Source: Prunus persica | Taxonomy: Eukaryota; Streptophyta; Magnoliopsida; Rosales; Rosaceae | Assembly (NCBI RefSeq): GCF_000346465.2 | Contig: NC_034015.1 | Coordinates: 19,530,462 to 19,594,461 of the forward strand | Reading direction: 5' to 3' | Length of the DNA stretch: 64,000 nt | Part shown: positions 36,067 through 47,712 of the stretch, one piece after another | Layout of the letters: the number at the start of each line of letters is the position of its first letter | Numbering within the stretch: the first letter of the stretch is position 1 | Program-made: the position numbers and the translations under genes | Notes under the pieces: generated by a model | Database searches by the model: none | The model's input: the letters and a program-made list of their open reading frames with translations, nothing else | Told to the model about the DNA's origin: nothing

Positions 36067-37753
36067 AGTTTTTATAAAAAATAGTCAAAATTTACCTACC
36101 ACTTTCAAAAATGTCTATTTTTATAAATACTTTTGATAGCCAAAAACTCACCTAAATAAACATAAATGCCCTTAAAAATTAAAACCCACATAGACTTAAA
36201 AAGTTCCAATATATTTTGAGTTCCAGTTATTGATTTATACTTGGTATCTTACTAAAGATTGAGACTCTGAAGAAAATTGATGCATGAACTCGTAGGTGCC
36301 GAACAAAACCATTGTCTCACAGGTGCCCATCCTCTCTCATTGAGTCTAGTCCCACGTTGGCCCAATCAGTCTGATCCCCAATAGTTCCCCGTAATTTTGT
36401 CAAAAACCAATTCCATGATCCATCATTCTCTGAATCTCCAACTCCGAATGCAACATGGTTTGTTCGGTTATTTCCGTCCTTCCATGTGGAAACAAACTAT
36501 GTCCCACGATATTTACCATTTACAAATGTTCCATCAAGTGCAATTACTGGCTTGATAACAGTGCGAAATCCTCTGATGCAAGGTCCAAGTGACATGAAAA
36601 AAATGCATAAAATGATTAATACTGTTAGTTTCAATATGAGTTATCGTACCAGGATGTTTGGCTTCTGACATAGCACAATATGATGGAAGTATCGCATAAG
36701 ATTCCTCTGGCGATCCCCTAACCAACTCCAGTGCATGTTCCCTAGCTCTCCAAGCCTTCACATAACTTATAACATACTCACACCCATGTCCTTTTGCATA
36801 TCCTCCATGATGTCGTGGGGTCTATGTACTCGTGATACACCCTCGTACTTAGATTTTATGTATTGACCAATAAGAGAACTACTTGCATGTCGATGATGGC
36901 GATGAATAGCATCCAATGAGCATGAGTGTTTTGTAAAATATTTTTTTACCATGAAATATGAGGATTTTCATACCTTGGATGCACACAATTTCCACATGCA
37001 TCGGTCATCGACACAACCAACTTCAACTTCAAGCGTTAGGAATTTATGCTATGATACGGTTGAATAAAGTGGAATGAAATAAAGCAAGTTTAACAGAAGA
37101 GTTGGGAATTTATCCCCATAAACTTCTTATCAAAAATTCTTTATTTATTCAGTAAGATAGATATAGTTTCGTCCTTGGCTGCTAAACACAATTTGGCCAA
37201 CATAAAATCCTAGAATTAAAGCAAAGATGGAAGGAGAGAGAGAAAGAAAAGCAAACCTGGTATTACAGATCGGTAAGTTGAATTAGGAAGTGTTGGAATT
37301 GCTTCAAATTCCCATAAAAGAAAGCAAGATATTCCTCCCACGCCATGTGCAGGAAACCTAGAACTCATGCTACACCATCAAAACACACCAAAATTGATGA
37401 ATTTCAATTTCTTGTTCCTACCAAGCCAAAGAAACGAAGAAACAATTAAAAGAAAGAAGCAACCGCACGAATAAGCACAAAATATGCAGAAAGAAAAAGA
37501 AGAACATCACTCACCAGTAGTTCAACCAAGGCTACAAACGTGTGTGCTCAGCAGTAGTTCGACCAAGGCTACAGAAGTGCGTGCGATTCAAAACTTTGTG
37601 TAGTAGAGTTTTGCTTTTTAGGTTTACGTGAGTTTTAATTTTTAAGGGCATTTGTGTATATTTAGGTGAGTTTTTGGCTATATTTGAAAGATTTTATAAA
37701 AACTGACATTTTTGAAAATAGGGGGTAAATTTTGGCTATTTTTGATAAACTTT
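36067..37753 (-). mobile_element. Mutator-like element (MULE), 1,687 bp, with TIRs and target duplication
   Basis: Long terminal inverted repeats of about 125-130 bp bound the element. The left begins AGTTTTTATAAAAAATAGTC and contains AGCCAAAAACTCACCTAAAT; the right, reverse-complemented, begins AAAGTTTATCAAAAATAGCC and contains the same ACTCACCTAAAT block followed by AATGCCCTTAAAAATTAAAA. The 11-bp direct repeat ATATTATTCAA flanks both sides (36056-36066 and 37754-37764), within the MULE size range. The interior carries a disabled MuDR-type transposase on the minus strand. The element sits between the glycine-rich protein gene and GGT. Confidence 0.88.
36310..36952 (-). pseudogene. MULE transposase remnant
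   Basis: Minus-strand reading gives SSLIGQYIKSKYEG, KAWRAREHALELVRGSPEES and HFMHFF, and after a frame change GPCIRGFRTVIKPVIALDGT and GVGDSENDGSWNWFLTKLRG. These are diagnostic MuDR/MULE transposase blocks, including the first catalytic Asp (ALDGTFVNGKY). At least three lesions are visible: an in-frame TAA at 36767-36769, a frameshift at the A run 36597-36603, and a TAG at 36497-36499. Both the N-terminal zinc finger side and the C-terminal part of the DDE domain are missing, so it is dead. Confidence 0.85.
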
Positions 37754-37776
37754 ATATTATTCAAGTGGTGGGGTTT

Positions 37777-37890
37777 TTTTTTGAGAAATTTTGGATTGCA
37801 TTCATAATTCAGTTAAAAAAATCACTAGCCACAAATGACTAATACAAACTAGCTACAAATAGCTATTACAATTACATAGCAATCTAATAT
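37777..37890 (-). repeat. Dispersed retroelement-like fragment, copy 2
   Basis: It starts with a T run and GAGAAATTTTGGATTGCATT, then CATTCATAAT and GCTATTACAATTAC, matching the order of words at 19470-19545. It is probably the antisense 3' end of a poly-A retroelement. Confidence 0.35.
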
Positions 37891-38114
37891 AAGAATTAAG
37901 ACAATCTGAGTCTCCTCCACTAACGATCACGCATGATCGATGAAACTCTGGCATATGCATTCCAACTAAGAGTGCAAACTCAGAACAACTAAAAATAGAT
38001 TTTTTTTTTTATCGAACAACCAAAAATAAATAAAGCTTGAAAAAAACAAGCCATAACAATACAAATAAAGCTCTCACAAATGAGAGGTGAAAACTCTAGC
38101 CCAAATTTTCTCAC

Positions 38115-38263
38115 CAACGAGTTCTAGCGCAGTTGAAAAGGTCATTGACTTAAAGACTAATAGTCTCATGTTCGAACCGCCATCACATCATGGTAGAGTG
38201 TGTGAGAAACTCTCATCATCTCGTAGTTTAGACTATATATCTACTCCGAACCAAAAAAAAAAA
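38115..38263 (+). mobile_element. tRNA-derived SINE, copy 1
   Basis: A good polymerase III A box (TAGCGCAGTTG, 38125-38135) and B box (GTTCGAACC, 38170-38178) are separated by 34 bp as in tRNA heads. A non-tRNA body containing TCGTAGTTTAGACTAT follows, and the copy ends in a poly-A tail at 38253-38263. Related bodies occur near 44200 and 57600. Confidence 0.65.
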
Positions 38264-38664
38264 GGTTTTCTCTTATCATGGCAGCAGTTAAGTGGTGGAG
38301 GGTGGCCAAGTTACGGATGGAATGTAACAATTTAACTATTCTTGGTTTGACAGGCGAAGGAATCCAACTGAAGAGAATGTAATTCTGTATTGGGTCAGAA
38401 AAGCTGGCCAGATTACAAATTGGTGAAAGAAGAAAGGCTTAGCCGAAAAAATAACCAAAGCAAAACAAAACAAAAGACACAACTTCGTCATTTCAATGTG
38501 CCAAATCAACTATGGTCTCTGTGCTCGAATAATCTTTTTGTTGCTTATTTTATATCAATGAACGACAAGTTGACAACAACGAAAACATTTCCTACCACTC
38601 TACCAATACCAAAGCATCTAAGCTTCTCTCTCTCTCTCTCTCTCTCTCTCTGTGAAAACACCTG

Positions 38665-41600
38665 ATGGCGCAACAGAGCTTGGCAGCTCCACTCTTGGAC
38701 AGCCATGGGTCGACAACATCTAGAGCTTTTTGGCTCCTCCTTGCATTTGTAGCCATCATCTGTCAGTTCTTGTTTCTCTCTCACTTTCTTATACCACAAG
38801 CTGTATTTATGATCTCTCTGTTCTGGCTTTTCACGAAGTTTTTTTTTTTGGGGGTCTGCTTTTCACAATCTATTTGCTTCCAATTTTCTTTCAGCAGCTA
38901 TATAAAATGCTTAAAGAACCCACTTATTTTTCTTGCTTGGTTAAAATGTGTGTGCTGGCTGCTATGCTTTTAGAGACAGTACCTAGCTGCTAGGGGCGAT
39001 CTCAGTTCCATGGACTTACCCGAATTACCAATCTCACAACTGAACTTGAAGAGCAAAAATTTTCATAATCTAAATCAAATTTTCATACTTTTCCACTATC
39101 AGTTTACATATTATTTGCCCCTGAAGTTTTTCTTTGAATATAGTGCCTGCTTTCTATATCTGGAATGCCAAACCAGGACATTGACAATAAAAGTCAAATG
39201 CTTTTTAATTATTGACAATACTTTTGAAAGTTAAATGCTTTGGATTGGATGCTCACTGACACTTTTTGTATTTTTCATTCATTTTCTAGTTGTAGGCTTT
39301 ATATTTGGGGGGCACACAAATGGGCGGGTACTGATCAGAGGAGCAAACAATTATAATGAGGGGAATTTTAAAATCAATGATTCTGATATTGTTGAGTCAG
39401 AGAAGGGAGTTGTTGCAGCTGATGATGCCAGATGTTCTGAGGTTGGTGCTTCAATACTTAGACAGGGTGGGCATGCTGTTGATGCTGCAGTGGGAACAGC
39501 ATTGTGCCTTGGCGTTGTTAATTCGATGGCAAGTGGGATTGGAGGTGGGGGTTTCATGCTTGTCCGATCTTCAGCAACCTCCCAAACCCAAGCTTTTGAT
39601 TTGAGGGAGACTGCTCCTATAGCTGCTTCACAGGTTTCAAAATCCTCTCTTTCAGCTGAAATGCTAGTTTTGATTGAAACCCGTGTGTCAGTGGCTCCAA
39701 TCTATCAGAAGTGTTGGCGTCGAAGACGGACCAATCTTTTAGGTTGGACCCATTGAATGGAATGGGTGACTAATAATTTGATCATTTTCCTTGATGAAGA
39801 TTCATTCTAATTTTACTCTTTATGTTGTGTATAAACTGTTATTGTCATCAAACAGAATATGTACGAGACCAATCCCAAAGCCAAGTTATTAGGTGCATTG
39901 TCAATGGGAGTTCCTGGTGAGATAGCTGGTCTCCATGAAGCTTGGTTGCAACATGGGCGTATGGCATGGAAGACTTTATTTCAACCTGCCATAAAACTAG
40001 CTAAAGATGGATATGTGATTGCTCCTTATCTTGGAGGATATATAAGTAGATTTGGAGATAAGATTCTAAGTGACCCTGGCTTAAGGCAAGTGTTTGCACC
40101 AAATGGGAAGTTGTTACAGACAGGTGATACATGCTACAATGTAGAACTTGGCCATAGCTTAGAGGCAGTGGCAGAACTTGGGCCACAAACCTTCTATAAT
40201 GGCAGTGTTGGTGAAAAACTAGTAAAGGATGTGAGAGAGGCTGGTGGGATCTTGACAATGGAGGATCTAAGGAATTACAAGGTGAGTGTTGTGGAACCAG
40301 TGGCTGCTAATGTGATGGGCTACAATGTATTTGGAATGCCACCTCCTTCAAGTGGAACATTGGGGCTTTCTTTGGTGGGTAATTTCTTTCCTATTTCTTC
40401 TTTACCATTTTGCTCTTCAGTAGATGTAAGTGCAGAATCTTCCTTCCAAATTGGGTGATTGTGACCATTTTGATGAATTGGTCTGCATTTTGGTAAAAAC
40501 AGGTTCTGAACATCTTCGACAGCTATGGAACTTCGGACGCTGCAAAGGGAGATCTTGGTTTACATCGTCTGATTGAAGCATTGAAACACATGTTTGCAGT
40601 CCGAATGAACTTGGGGGACCCTGCTTTCGTTGATACAAGTAAATATGCATCTGATATGCTTTCCTCATCTTTTGCAAAGAAAATTCAGCAGAAGATATTT
40701 GACAACACAACCTTCCCTCCAGAGTATTATTTGCAAAGGCATGATCTGCTCTTTTGTGGTTCAAATTAGAGCTTTCTCTACCTGCTGGATAAACTGCTAA
40801 TAATACTGCCTAAGTCATTAGTCTGAAGTTATTTCATCCCATGATTAACCAGGTGGAGCCAGCTCAGAGATCATGGAACAAGTCATTTCTGTATAGTAGA
40901 TGCAGATAGAAATGCCGTCTCAATGACAAGCACTGTAAACTATCCTTTTGGAGGCGGAGTGCTTTCTCCTTCTACTGGAATTCTGCTCAACAATGAGATG
41001 GATGACTTCTCAACTCCGACGGAGATATCCCCAGACCGTCTCCCTCCTGCTCCGGCAAATTTTATTGAACCAAACAAGAGACCTTTATCCTCCATGACTC
41101 CACTTATTATAATGAAGGTACAGATAGTACTGCATCTGCATACTTTGCGTCTCAGTAAGATTAAAGTAGGCAATAAAAGGGAATGTTTTTGGTTTTTGCA
41201 GGACAATGAGTTGGCTGGAGTTATTGGCGGTAGTGGCGGTATGAACATAATTCCAGCAGTAACCCAGGTTTTTCTGAATTACTTTGTATTGGGGATGGAA
41301 CCTTTAGCTGCAGTTCAAAGTCCAAGGATCTACCACAAGGTTGATAACTTGCTTCAATTCATAGGCATGATATACTTTATGAACTCTTTGTCCGTTTAGT
41401 TGAAATTCTTGTTTAATTCTATGCAGCTGATACCAAACGTAGTCTCCTATGAGAACTTGACACTGATAGACGGAGATCACATCGAGCTTTCGGATGAAAA
41501 AAAGCTCTTCTTGCAAGAGCGGGGACATCAGTTGGAGGCCAAGGCAGGGGGAGCCATCACTCAGCTCGTTGTCCAAACCCTCCGAAAACCTGTTAACATG

Positions 41601-41699
41601 GGCCGAAAAAGTGGACAAAATTCTAATGAACAAACATTTCATGGTACGCTCACTGCTGTAAGCGATCCTAGAAAGGATGGGAAGCCTGCAGCTGTATGA
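38665..41699 (+). CDS. Gamma-glutamyltransferase (GGT4/vacuolar type)
   Basis: This enzyme cleaves the gamma-glutamyl bond of glutathione and glutathione S-conjugates. Seven exons (38665-38761, 39290-39633, 39856-40374, 40503-40738, 40853-41117, 41202-41339, 41427-41699) join in frame to 623 residues. The N terminus is a short cytosolic tail plus one signal-anchor helix formed across intron 1 (WLLLAFVAIIFVGFIFGG), as in the vacuolar plant enzyme. Visible motifs are GVVAADDARCSEVG, GSGIGGGGF-like AGIGGG (seen as SGIGGGGFMLV), LGALSMGVPGE, GMPPPSSGT and the autocatalytic Thr408 in DHGTSHFCIVD. Downstream are SMTSTVNYPFGGG and GGSGGMNIIPAV. Intron 4 has a GC donor (AAAG|GCATGA), required to keep R-W-S in frame. 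It converges on the AP-4 sigma gene, 405 bp away. Confidence 0.96.
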
Positions 41700-42104
41700 T
41701 TGCAAGTTGTCTGTAGATTAGAAAGGAGAGGCCTTGTCAGACCAAAAAAAGAAAAAAAAAAGAAAAGGAGAGGCCTTGGTGGAATATAGTGAGTCTTATG
41801 TGCAGATATGTTCGTAAATAGAAATACACATCAATTGGGAATGGCATTGTTGGGTAACTTAGGCTGTGTTTACTAAGAGATAATATTAATAAGATCAAAG
41901 TGTTGCACGTTTTCAGCAAAAGGGTATTTTTCCTCATATTATATATATGTTATTCAACAAAATAAACCGAAATTTGTATAACAATGAAAGAGTATGGTAT
42001 TTATCCTCTTTGCAGTTATTGTACAACCAGCAACACAAATACATGCAAACTCAATACAACCCAACCCAAACACTTAACAATCTGTCATCTAATTTGGCGT
42101 TTTC
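41700..42104. other. Shared 3' region of convergent GGT and AP-4 sigma genes
   Basis: AT-rich, with a small A/G-rich run at 41743-41765. The two 3' UTRs must end within or overlap in these 405 bp. No other feature is seen. Confidence 0.5.
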
Positions 42105-43683
42105 TCAAGACATTTTATCCATCAGTTGTATTGGCGCCAGAATGCTAGACTTGCTTGTCTCGACAATACACCCATTCATGACCATTTCTTCCAGCATGAA
42201 ATGCGCTTTCTCCAAATGGAACATGATGTCTAGTTCACACTGCAAATTCAATTGAAGAGAAACAAATTAATTTCTTGTCGACCAGTAAAAAGAAGAAAAT
42301 GGCAGGTTAAATCAAGTCAGAAGCAAAAAGGAACACGTGCACTATTTTGGGAAGAGGAGTTTACCACATTGCCAAAATGGCGGTCCATGGTTTCAACTAA
42401 CAGATGTATGAATTCCAAAATTGCAAGCTCATTCTGAAATGCAAATGACAAGAAGAGGGAAACATATATTAAGAAAGACGGAATTGGAGGCAACAAGAGA
42501 ACAAGTTTTTCGTGAGTAACTTACTTCATCATTATCAACTCCAACCAGGAAAAACAACGAAGCATAGCGCCTGTACACAATTTTGTAGTTCCGGTGCTCA
42601 ACAAATGAACACTGTTCAATGTACAATAAATATCAGCAATATAAACATGTATAACTGCTGTCACATAAATATATACTAACTTCAGTTTACCGAACAGAAA
42701 GAAAAAAGGATCAAGTTTTATATATTTATGCTGCTCAACTATAAATCTTTATGGAAAAGAGCCCAGCTAAATGCCATAGATATGCAAGCAAAGAAATAAC
42801 CGGTGCTAAACATGACCGGCATCATAAAGAAACGCTGCCCTTAGTATGCAGCAGTCAACAAAATGAGTAACCATCCTACAAACCAATGCAACCTGCTAAT
42901 AGGATCTCTTTCGAGGCAGGAAGACAAGTAGTGAACTCCTACAAATGATTTAAGTTCAGCAGGGCCCAAAGATATGATCTTCTAAAAGGGTTAGTCACCA
43001 ATGAGGTTTCCCACAAAATTTCATGTTTCATAAATCATAATGCAAAACATGGGTATCGTAACAAGTGTTTGATATTCATAAAGTTGGAGTAAATGAGAGG
43101 AGAAACAATTCAGTGGCAGAACCCACCTATTCTTAACTTTAAATCATCAAATTTATCAAGGAATGAAAATTCGATCTGACTCTACCAGGACATCCTATTT
43201 CCCTTACATGCAACCACAGTTTCAGGAAGTAGATATCTGAGACACCCAGTAAAAATTTAAAAACTTTTAATTCTTATATCATATAGCCAACAGAAATAAC
43301 TCAATTTAGTTTTGGATCTAAATTAGCAACCTGGGTACTGAGATCTCACCAAAGACGTGTAAACCCAGAATTGAACAATTGGGCATTGGCAATTTCATAT
43401 TTCATAAATGCACGATTCAAAGCGAAAAAAATCGGAGCTTTTGGTTCCGATAATTAGATTTGGAGCCAAATTCGTAATCTTTTAGAAAATACAGATAAGC
43501 AGGCATAGAAAACGAAGCAAAAGCTGAGGACGAAGCAGAGACCTGTTGCTCGGTGCGGGCGAGGCATTTGCGGACGATCTCAGCTTCAAGAGCTCGCCTT
43601 TCTTCGAGAGTGAGATATTCGTAGTATTGGGCAAGACGTGTCTGCCCCTGCTTGTTCACCATCAATATGAATCTGATCCCCAT
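42105..43683 (-). CDS. AP-4 adaptor complex sigma subunit
   Basis: This is the small subunit of the AP-4 adaptor, which sorts cargo at the trans-Golgi network (in plants, vacuolar sorting receptors). Four exons (43683-43543, 42611-42525, 42433-42365, 42239-42105) give exactly 143 residues, the family length. The start [20 protein letters not shown] and blocks [49 protein letters not shown] and [20 protein letters not shown] are those of AP-4 sigma rather than AP-1/2/3. The first intron is long (about 0.93 kb). It is convergent with GGT and in tandem with PFK. Confidence 0.97.
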
Positions 43684-44750
43684 CCTTCCCTCTCAACACA
43701 ACAACTCAATTTCTCAGTCTCAGATGTCTTGCTTTATGAAGCTCAAACCTCAAGGATCTGTTTGTCTGCACCAGTTTTACCAGGTTATTTTTGGGATGTT
43801 TTGGAAAAAGCGAAAGGGGTGAGAAATATTTTTAAAAGAAGCTAAAATGGACAAAAATGCCCTTATGTATTTTTGAATCTACTAAGAAATCCTTGTATGT
43901 TTTTGGTATGAAGGTTGAGATATTTTTCTGTATTTTTTGAAAAAAATTTAATTTTTTCTAAAAGTGAAAGTTTTTTTTATGGCAAAAACCTAAATTTACT
44001 TTCCTTGTTTCTAGATACAATGTATGTATAATCTGCTTTTAATTATGCGACTAAATTTTTCCTCAAATATATTTTTGTGGGTATGTGTGTGTAGTTGTGT
44101 AGTGTTATATGTTAAAATCCTTTTTTCTTTGGTGTGTGCATATGTTAAATTTATAAAAGAAAAAGAAATAGAGGAAGAAACTTAAAATTAAAAATAGCAT
44201 CAACGGGGTCTAACTCAATAAAAAATGACTTTGACTTGTAAATCAGTGATCTTAGGGTTGAACTTCCATTGCATTTTGGTGGCATGTGTGAGAAGCCCTC
44301 TAACTGTTGTAGTTTAAACTATCACTTTGTATTCAATAAATTTTTTTTAAAAATAGTAATCGTTTTGTGCAACCTACCTACCTATTAAGCCATTTAGCAC
44401 CATAGTTAAAAAAATTCTGGAAGCTCAATATAATGAAAGTCTGGTTGGATGATTATCGAAGAAAAGAGAATAGTCTTTGTAGAATACAAGATTCAAACCT
44501 CTAAAATAGACGAAAGTTGAAGACTGTCCGTTTTACCATCACATAATCAAATGTTTAAAAATAAATTATGGAAACATGGAAATTGTGTTATTTTTCTGAA
44601 TTTGTGATGCCTTCAAACTCAAGTGTTTGGAACATTCCCATCCCTACATCCCAACTCAGACCCCAAAAAAAAAATTTACAATAAGAGTTCGACTCTCGTC
44701 CTCTCTCTTTTGAATAAAACAACTTAAGATCAGTATAGTACTAATCTCAA
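43684..44750. other. Spacer upstream of AP-4 sigma
   Basis: Promoter and 5' UTR of AP-4 sigma followed by AT-rich spacer containing a degenerate SINE (44200-44348) and the probable 3' UTR of PFK. Confidence 0.45.
44200..44348 (+). mobile_element. Degenerate SINE, copy 2
   Basis: The B box is GGTTGAACTTCC (decayed from GGTTCGAACTCC) and the A box is barely recognisable. The body contains TGTGTGAGAAGCCCTC and GTAGTTTAAACTATCAC, matching copy 1 (TGTGTGAGAAACTCTC and GTAGTTTAGACTAT). It ends in a T/A-rich tail. Confidence 0.5.
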
Positions 44751-47712
44751 TTACAGGGCATGACTGATTTCTTTCTTCACCAAATTGTCTTTTAAACCAT
44801 TTTGATGATCCGACAACTGGCTTGGCAGTTCTTCTTTCTTGTCCTCAATGACGTCTTTAGCACACAAAAAACTTGGCTGGTTTGTGGAAGATAGGAGCCG
44901 AGCCCACATTCTGTCAGTTATCACAACCTTGTTCTGCTGCTCAATGATGCTCTGCAAAGCCAACAATTACTTCATGTTATATCTATGAACAACCAAAAGA
45001 TACATTGATTTTGTGCATCATTTGAGGCACTCACATGGAAAGGTATATAGGAATGTCTCCCATTGACAGGCCCGACTGTAAATCCTGTGTAACCCGCCAT
45101 TGCTCCATGGACAGCACTTTGAGCAAGGAGTGTGCAGTACACATTATCAGAGGCATTGCTCGGAACAGCTCGAATCATATACGTAGGATCTGAAACAATG
45201 AAGAGCAAGGCTTGATTGATCTAGAAGTAGTCCTTCCCACTTTTGTTTAGAGTATAATGTATAAGAATTTTTTTTGCATGTTTGTCTACCAACCTATATA
45301 TTTGAGGTTTATGGTCATTTTGTTCCTTTTTGAAAAATGATCCTGCAGAAAACAAGAGATATATCAATGAAACTGTGTGCAAATCTTATTACTGACTTCT
45401 GATGAGTGAGAATATGCATATCAGAAACTAGACCTTGATCTTTTGGGAAATCCATAGGCCAACATCTTGGAGAAGCTTGTTTCCTGAAGCATCCTGTTTG
45501 GCCATAGAACGCATGCTCTCAGAAAGAAGCTCCTGCCCAGCACCTTCAGCGATGACAATAACCATGTGCCCATTTTCTTTGAGTCGTTTCTCTATGTATT
45601 CGTAAAGTCCACCAGGACCTTCTAGATAAAAAGGTGATTCTGGAATTAAGCAACAATCTACATCTCGGCTTGCAAGAGTTGCATACATAGCAATGAACCC
45701 TGCATCACAGCATCCAGTTTAAGTGGTGAGAACATGCACTTAACAAGTAAAGCAGGAAGCTAGGAAGACTTCTCAGGACATTCTGAAGGAGTTTCTAAAA
45801 TGGAAGATGTCATGAGCAAGCAGGAAGCTTACCACTATACCGGCCCATCAGCTTCACAAGGCCAATTCCATTCTCAACGCTTTCAGATTCAACATGGGCC
45901 GCGTTAATTGCTCGTTGAGCCTCCTCCACGGCAGTGTCAAAGCCAAAGGACCTGTCAATAACCTGTATCAACAAGAGACATCATTGAACAATTTTGTGAA
46001 TTTCTGAGATAAAAAAAAAACACGCATAACTCAGCAACAGGTAGGGTAGCCAAGAAATGTTACCGGAATGTCATTATCAATGGTTTTGGGGATTCCAGCA
46101 ACTACCACTTTGAGACCACGTCTTTTAATTTCCTGCTTGATGAATAACCATAATGTCAATGAAAAATAATTTGCACAAGCAAATGACATTTCATTTTGAA
46201 AGATTGCTGCCTAAGCCTTGACCAAGAGAAAAGAAAGATTGGCAAGATCTTGTAAAATTACATCACCTCATATATCACAGATGCCCCCTTCTGGGTTCCA
46301 TCTCCTCCAATTATGTAAACCTGTCACATAGAAAGATATAAAGCTATAGTCCATGCATATCTAGACCCACAAGAAATGCATACAACAAACTGCTGATCAA
46401 CGAATAGCATTGATTAAGTATGATAAAAAAAACCTGATTGATTCCACGGTCTTGAATGCTGTCAACGATCTTTGAGGTATTGTGGCCGCCTCGTGATGTT
46501 CCAAGGATGGTTCCACCACGCTTATGGATATCATTCACACTCTTAGGGGTCAAAGAAATTGTGTTACGAGAGTAGAAACCCCTGTATCCTCCCTGCAAAT
46601 TTATCAACTTCATTAGCCATCGTCTGATACTTAATTCTGTTCTTCATTTCTTATACTTTCAAACCAATTTTGGAAATAGAAGTTTGCAGCAATAGCTTAC
46701 ATCAATCCCCAGAACTTTCTTTACACCATACATATGGTGCAAACCACAAACTATCTCCCTAATCACTGTGTTGAGCCCAGGGCACAGGCCCCCACATGTC
46801 ACAATACAAGCATGAACATCATCTGATTCAAAATACACCTGCATAACAAGAAAAACGTAGTCATTGACAGAACCATGGTACTTAATTATTTCAAGCTCCA
46901 TTCATAAAATTCACAAAAGCATACCTTTTGACGTGGTCCAGCACGCCGAAAATGTGTGCCCCTCGGACTATTGTTGTGAACAACAATCTACAAAAATCAG
47001 AAGAGAGGACAATACATACATGAGCATAATTTATAGTACTGCAAATACAATATGAACAATTTCTTCAACAGAAATATGGAGGACGAAAATCTATTATCTA
47101 TATGAAAAAGCTCACCTTTTGGGCAACAGTATCGTCCACATTAACAAAGTACTGCCTGAAAATAAATTTTTAGAAAAAGACAATTTCCTATAAATTAGCC
47201 AATTGTGCAGAGAAATAAGACATACACATAACAAAGCTGAAGACAACTTACTTGACGACTGAGTATGCAGGATTGTCTTGCAATGGATTTGGGTAGGTCT
47301 ACAAGGCCATCAAAAAACAACCCATCATTACCACAATATACATAAAGAACTCACAAATACAGACCAACCAAAAACCATCCATAAACCCAGAAAAAAAAAA
47401 AAAAAAAGTTTTTGTCTTTTTCTTCTTTTTTTGGCGGGCAATGAAAAGATAAGGCAGAGAACGACGACGTACAGGGAGATGAGGAATGTAATCAGAGAAA
47501 TGAGGAACATCTTCGAGCACATAACCAGCGTCACCGACCACAACCTTATGAGGCTTGTTTTCCATCAGGGAACGAGAAAAGGACCCGACTTTGTGACCCG
47601 AACCAGAAGAGCTTGTAACCCGATTTCTGGAGCCCGAAAACGAGTTTGAATCCGAGTTACGTGGAGGCTTCACAGAAATGGTTGCAGAGGAAGAAGCGTA
47701 AACTGAGTCCAT
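44751..47712 (-). CDS. ATP-dependent 6-phosphofructokinase (plant group A, PFK1/3/6/7-like)
   Basis: This enzyme phosphorylates fructose 6-phosphate with ATP, a glycolytic control step. Thirteen exons (47712-47473, 47298-47252, 47155-47116, 46987-46925, 46838-46701, 46592-46434, 46320-46267, 46132-46064, 45962-45833, 45699-45434, 45342-45294, 45189-45035, 44951-44751) join in frame to 536 residues. Motifs are [26 protein letters not shown], the ATP-site GGDGTQKG near 234-241, the catalytic PKTIDNDIP near 262-270, LMGRYSGF, AEGAGQ and [25 protein letters not shown] rather than GGDDT marks an ATP-PFK, not PPi-dependent PFP. Compared with known cytosolic group A enzymes the protein has about 45 extra N-terminal Ser-rich residues. 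A methionine at residue 50 ([15 protein letters not shown]) matches the usual start, so initiation may vary. Confidence 0.96.

Larger units (their letters stand above)
37765..38664. other. GGT upstream region with retroelement fragments
   Basis: It contains a T-led retroelement fragment (about 37777-37890), a tRNA-like SINE (38115-38263) and a (CT)n run at about 38624-38651 that is probably in the GGT 5' UTR. Confidence 0.45.

Noticed and set aside
47299..47472. Continuation of the PFK first exon frame beyond the intron 1 donor
   Set aside because: The open frame runs through intron sequence with a long A/T run. Splicing at 47473 joins to the conserved [15 protein letters not shown] block.
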